A stretch of 33,121 nt of DNA from Candidatus Moranbacteria bacterium UBA2282 (GTDB lineage Bacteria > Patescibacteriota > Minisyncoccia > Moranbacterales > UBA2206). The first letter of the stretch is position 1. Each line of letters opens with the position of its first letter. The notes beneath the pieces are model-generated. The model was not told the origin of the DNA. It ran no database searches and saw only the letters and a list, made by a program, of their open reading frames with translations. The translations under genes were made by a program, and so were the position numbers. The stretch is from positions 495-33,615 of the forward strand of contig DDWQ01000010.1 in assembly GCA_002345745.1 (NCBI GenBank). The letters run 5' to 3'. Below are positions 30,084-33,121 of the stretch, piece after piece.

Positions 30084-31211
30084 TTATATCCCCTGATCCT
30101 TGAGTTGTTCCAACAATTTCTTCTGTTCCCGACTCAAGCTCTTGGGAACTTTGACGATTATTGTTACCAATTGATTGCCAATTCCCCGTCCATTCAAGTC
30201 TGGAACACCGTGTTCTTTGATGCGGAAAACTTCACCAGATTGTGTGCCAGTGGGAATTTTCAAAATCAGATTGCCTGAGATTGTTTCAATTTCAATTTTT
30301 CCGCCAAGAGTCGCCACTGAAAATGGCACGAATTCTGTGCTCAAAATATCCAAACCTTTTCGTTGGAATTTTTTATGCTTTGTAACGCGTATCTGAATAT
30401 ACAAATCTCCCGCGGGAGCGCCTTTTCCACCAGCTTCACCATGACCTTGCATTGATATTGTTTGTCCGTCAGAAATTCCAGCAGGAATCTTTATTCTAAT
30501 TTTTTCTTCTTTTTTAACTCTGCCATCACCACCACACTTAGAGCATTTCTTTTCATAGACTTTTCCATCACCATGACACTGTGGACATTCCGTTACTTGC
30601 GAAAAAGTGCCAAACAAACTGCGTCGCAAAGTTTCAACACGACCCTTGCCTTTGCAGGTTTCACAAGTTTTCATCGAAGAACCAGGTTCAGCACCTTCCC
30701 CATGACAATGGTCACAAGTGGCTCTCTTGTATAGATTAACTTCCTTTTCAACACCAAAAACCATCTCAGAAAATGATATTTCCATATCTACTTGAACATC
30801 TGAGCCATGTGCTTGTCTTTTTGCTCTACTTCCGCCACCAAAAATATTAGAAAAAATATCATCATATCCATCGCCACCAAATTCTCCGCCTGAGGCGGAT
30901 CCGCCTTGGGCGGAAAAACCACCAAAATCGAAGCCCGAAAAATCCCAGCCCGAGGCTGGTCCGCCTCCGGCGGAGAAACCGCCTTGCCCAGCACCGCCAC
31001 CGTCAAAATTCTGACCAAATTGATCATATTGTTGCCGCTTGCTTTTATCAGACAACACCTGATAGGCTTGGTTTATTTCCTTGAATTTAGCTTCGTCTCC
31101 ACCAGCTTTATCAGGATGATGTTTGTGTGCTAGTTTGCGATAAGCCTTCTTAATTTCATCATCCGTAGCACCTTTTGAGACACCTAGAAGGTCATAATAA
31201 TCACTTGCCAT
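30084..31211 (-). CDS. dnaJ: chaperone protein DnaJ
   Basis: A 375-aa type A DnaJ. The J domain has HPD (32-34). A long Gly/Phe/Ser-rich linker (about 68-130) follows, then four zinc motifs CDHCHGEG, CETCKGKG, CPQCHGDG and CSKCGGDG, and the substrate-binding C-terminal domains. It delivers unfolded proteins to DnaK and stimulates its ATPase. dnaK and grpE are not in the window. It is monocistronic, with CIRCE over the promoter and a strong terminator. The linker carries in-frame palindromic DNA repeats (30885-30914, 30945-30974) encoding SAxGGxASGx-type peptides. Confidence 0.97.
   Translation of the reverse strand: MASDYYDLLGVSKGATDDEIKKAYRKLAHKHHPDKAGGDEAKFKEINQAYQVLSDKSKRQQYDQFGQNFDGGGAGQGGFSAGGGPASGWDFSGFDFGGFSAQGGSASGGEFGGDGYDDIFSNIFGGGSRAKRQAHGSDVQVDMEISFSEMVFGVEKEVNLYKRATCDHCHGEGAEPGSSMKTCETCKGKGRVETLRRSLFGTFSQVTECPQCHGDGKVYEKKCSKCGGDGRVKKEEKIRIKIPAGISDGQTISMQGHGEAGGKGAPAGDLYIQIRVTKHKKFQRKGLDILSTEFVPFSVATLGGKIEIETISGNLILKIPTGTQSGEVFRIKEHGVPDLNGRGIGNQLVTIIVKVPKSLSREQKKLLEQLKDQGI
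30885..30914. repeat. palindromic doublet 1 inside dnaJ
   Basis: Two adjacent 15-bp palindromes, TCCGCC-TGA-GGCGGA and TCCGCC-TTG-GGCGGA. They are GC-rich in an AT-rich gene and add SAQGGSASGG in frame to the linker. The second doublet lies exactly 60 bp further on. Confidence 0.8.
30945..30974. repeat. palindromic doublet 2 inside dnaJ
   Basis: Two adjacent 15-bp palindromes, CCAGCC-CGA-GGCTGG and TCCGCC-TCC-GGCGGA, encoding SAGGGPASGW. In the first unit both arms differ from TCCGCC/GGCGGA in a compensated way, so pairing is kept. Confidence 0.8.
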
Positions 31212-31240
31212 ATATTAATATATTTTATTTTTACTAACCC

Positions 31241-31269
31241 AGTTTAACACGAAAACAAAAAATTAGCAA
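31241..31269 (-). promoter_or_regulatory. dnaJ promoter
   Basis: The minus strand has -35 TTGCTA (31269-31264), a 17-nt spacer and -10 TAAACT (31246-31241) with TGT extension. The -10 is the same as in rRNA P2. The -35 lies inside the CIRCE operator. Start is near 31234, about 23 nt before the ATG. Confidence 0.6.
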
Positions 31270-31289
31270 TCCCACTGCGAGAGTGCTAA
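31263..31289. promoter_or_regulatory. CIRCE element (HrcA operator)
   Basis: TTAGCAATC-N9-GAGTGCTAA on the plus strand; consensus is TTAGCACTC-N9-GAGTGCTAA, so there is one difference and the 9-nt spacing is exact. CIRCE is the known binding site of the heat-shock repressor HrcA. It overlaps the -35 of dnaJ, so heat-inducible control by HrcA is expected. hrcA itself is not in the window. Confidence 0.92.
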
Positions 31290-31303
31290 TTCAATAATCA
31301 AAA

Positions 31304-32377
31304 TTAGTCCTGCTCAATAATCTCCATTTCCACTGGAAATTTCGCAATAGTTATCAACTCTGTTTTTCTGAAAATCCAAATTATAGCTTCGATTATCATA
31401 ATCCACAATGTGCTAAGCAGGGATCCTATCGGCAAAATAGTCAAAAAAAGTCCGATGGCCATAATAATTGGTAGTGGTGATGATCCTTGTGAATCAGCTA
31501 TATCAGAACCCAGATACTGATCCATTTTTTGATTAATAAAATCTGACAGCACTTCGGAAACTTTTTCATCACCAGAAAGAGTGACGCCAGCAATTTCTGA
31601 AAACTTTTTTCTACCTTCTAGTAATATAAGTTGCTCTTGTTCTATGCTTAAATTTTCACTGGAATCATTTATTTTCTTCAAAGCATCTTCACGCAATATT
31701 TGTTTTTGCTCAAGACTCAAACTTGTGCCAGATTTTTCAATTTGTTGGTCAATTTTACTGCCTATTTCTCCAGATGCAACATCATTTTCACTCTGTTCTT
31801 TTTGCGTCTGCAATATAAATTGATCAACTGTTAGTCCTTCTTGATCCAAATTTTTAAAGTCTGGATTAATCGCTGATAAAAGTTTTGAAGTTAGTCCCCC
31901 TGTCGACTCGCCCATACTAAAATGTGGCATAAGATGTTCTGAACTTTTGTTTTTTATTTCACAATAATATTGACTAGTGATTGCTATAGAAAAAGCAAAA
32001 AGCATCAATGAACTGCCAACTCGGATTGATTTCCACAAATTTACTCTTACATTCAAACGCAAATCTTCTTTTATTCTCGTTACGGACCACAAAGCTAGCA
32101 GATATGCTAAAACCATAGCTAATATATGCGTAAGACTAAGAGCAAAAATAAAATTTAATAAAAAAACAGTACCCAGCATTAGTTGCAAAATCAAAATTCG
32201 TCTAATGAGAATGCTACTGAGGTATAGCAGAATGAAAAGCAAAGAGAAAAGCAAAATCGGCAATCCCCACGTGCTAGAACCTGCCACATTAATAGCTTGG
32301 TCAACTGCAAACCACGCAAAAAATGCCGCGAGCATTGTCAGTGCAATCAAAATATATTTTAAAATTTTTATTTTCAT
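31304..32377 (-). CDS. hypothetical multi-TM protein with a large polar loop
   Basis: A 357-aa protein, not recognised. Four or five membrane helices occupy residues 1-145, then a long polar and helical segment of about 150 residues (rich in Gln, Glu, Lys; e.g. QKEQSENDVASGEIGSKIDQ) and one or two more helices near 300-335. No enzyme motif is seen. The polar segment could be an extracytoplasmic or cytoplasmic interaction domain. It ends 15 bp before the CIRCE element and has no clear promoter; the upstream gene is closed by a strong terminator. Confidence 0.8.
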   Translation of the reverse strand: MKIKILKYILIALTMLAAFFAWFAVDQAINVAGSSTWGLPILLFSLLFILLYLSSILIRRILILQLMLGTVFLLNFIFALSLTHILAMVLAYLLALWSVTRIKEDLRLNVRVNLWKSIRVGSSLMLFAFSIAITSQYYCEIKNKSSEHLMPHFSMGESTGGLTSKLLSAINPDFKNLDQEGLTVDQFILQTQKEQSENDVASGEIGSKIDQQIEKSGTSLSLEQKQILREDALKKINDSSENLSIEQEQLILLEGRKKFSEIAGVTLSGDEKVSEVLSDFINQKMDQYLGSDIADSQGSSPLPIIMAIGLFLTILPIGSLLSTLWIMIIEAIIWIFRKTELITIAKFPVEMEIIEQD

Positions 32378-32476
32378 TTTTTATTTTAATTAATAAACTT
32401 CTTACGCAATAAATCTAATTTATTCCCCTACTCTTATTAAACCAAATTTTTGCTAATCAATCAACTAATAAAAAAG

Positions 32477-32503
32477 GGGGTTGCTCAAAAAATGAGCAAC
32501 CCC
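32477..32503 (-). terminator. intrinsic terminator of the 148-aa gene
   Basis: 11-bp perfect stem GGGGTTGCTCA / TGAGCAACCCC with a 5-nt loop, followed on the minus strand by a T run (CTTTTTTATT). A small second hairpin CCCGT-CATT-ACGGG (32508-32521) precedes it. Confidence 0.92.
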
Positions 32504-32542
32504 GCCTCCCGTCATTACGGGAAATACGATAATTATTAATCT

Positions 32543-32989
32543 CTAACCACGCCTTACAAAAAACGAGGACACAATTTGCTCCAACTCGGATGGCGTTGTT
32601 TTCTCCTTACCAGCAATCTGAAAACCTCTCCGCAAATAAAAGTGCGTGAAATCACCTAATCTTTTCTGAACAGAATCCCAAAAAAGTCCCATAGCCTGAT
32701 TGTTCTTACTAAAAAGAACAATGCATTGAAATTTGTCATTATCTGACAAATAAGGTTGTTGATTGAGTTTATTATATTCCTCCCATGCGTCTTTAGCCAC
32801 GGTGACACACGCCCGTTCATATTTAGTCATCAAGCCTAATGGCTCCTCTCCCAGTGCTAACGGCTTATTATTGATAGATTTGAATTTTCCCGTCATCATG
32901 CATGCAATGATGTCGCTGATTAAAGTGCCTTTAAGTGATTGCATAACCTCTTCCAAAGATAATTTTTTATCATTCATTTTTTCACCCAT
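32543..32989 (-). CDS. hypothetical protein, 148 aa
   Basis: A soluble, mostly helical 148-aa protein that I do not recognise. Notable stretches are SLEEVMQSLKGTLISDIIAC, YERACVTVAKDAWEEYNKLN and FWDSVQKRLGDFTHFYLRRG. No catalytic or membrane motif is apparent. A second ATG (MNDKK, 32977) has a GGGTG a few bases upstream and may be the true start. It is monocistronic, with its own promoter (33061-33088) and a strong terminator, so it is probably well expressed. Confidence 0.75.
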   Translation of the reverse strand: MGEKMNDKKLSLEEVMQSLKGTLISDIIACMMTGKFKSINNKPLALGEEPLGLMTKYERACVTVAKDAWEEYNKLNQQPYLSDNDKFQCIVLFSKNNQAMGLFWDSVQKRLGDFTHFYLRRGFQIAGKEKTTPSELEQIVSSFFVRRG

Positions 32990-33060
32990 TATGAAAGTTG
33001 ATCACACCATGAGGTAAATGTTGAATTATTTCAACGTTTTTGTTAAAGATCTGATTACAT

Positions 33061-33088
33061 AGTATACACGAAATCATCGCATTGTCCA
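33061..33088 (-). promoter_or_regulatory. promoter of the 148-aa gene
   Basis: The minus strand has -35 TGGACA (33088-33083), a 16-nt spacer and -10 TATACT (33066-33061). Start is near 33054. The ~65-nt leader contains a GTTGAA-TTAT-TTCAAC hairpin (33023-33038 region). Confidence 0.6.
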
Positions 33089-33121
33089 GGCGTTTGTAGG
33101 CGAATTCAACCCTGAAGTGCA

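Noticed and set aside
30788..31027. 79-codon minus frame in dnaJ with PPEADQP and PPKADPPQAE blocks
   Set aside because: It is the alternate reading of the palindromic repeats inside dnaJ, not a separate gene.

Overview
The window is a compact, AT-rich bacterial chromosome segment. Every gene I accept lies on the minus strand, so genes are read from high to low coordinates. The organism is most likely a member of the Candidate Phyla Radiation (Patescibacteria, Parcubacteria-like). The partial 16S gene has base changes in the 27F and 515F primer sites and a compensated change in the 530-loop pseudoknot. Other signs are very short spacers, few Shine-Dalgarno sites and many short lineage-type hypothetical proteins. 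The code looks standard, because the NUDIX gene ends in TGA.

Layout from low to high coordinates. 1-1240: 5' part of 16S rRNA, a structured leader and two tandem promoters. 1314-3429: a one-TM protein and serS. 3485-7809: a run of small phosphate-cleaving enzymes (PAP2, MazG-like, Maf, HD, NUDIX, deoxyribosyltransferase-like, CYTH) with two small unknown proteins. 7896-10840: a CofE-like ligase with a frame-shifted tail, lysS and greA. 11046-15464: the rod-shape operon mreB-mreC-mreD-mrdA. 15570-18314: a propeller lipoprotein, frr and rseP. 18404-19934: tRNA-Lys and a stomatin-like pair.

20000-30050 is the accessory part. Four copies of a short repeat with an ATTACGTAAT core (near 20.03, 26.02, 28.15 and 30.00 kb) sit at its module borders. 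Between them lie: (i) an AAA/DUF4143 ATPase with a palindromic operator at its promoter; (ii) a HelD-like helicase with a terminator-like leader hairpin; (iii) an AbrB-like protein, a BcgI-like restriction-modification pair (nuclease-methylase plus a two-TRD specificity subunit) and four unknown or MBL-fold genes. Two orphan HsdS C-termini and one HsdR-like N-terminus remain in this last module. They indicate that a classical type I hsdM-hsdS-hsdR operon was broken up. The four-gene set (membrane protein, ComEC-type MBL hydrolase, 89-aa protein, coiled-coil membrane protein) now sits where hsdR would be, and is the best candidate for an undescribed defence or conflict system.

30084-33121 returns to core-like content: dnaJ under a CIRCE operator, carrying in-frame palindromic repeats in its glycine-rich linker, then a multi-TM protein and an unknown protein with its own promoter and terminator.

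Promoters are unusually readable. Several have a TG extended -10 element, and two (mreB, greA) contain inverted repeats that could be operators. All functional calls come from reading motifs by eye; no database search was possible.
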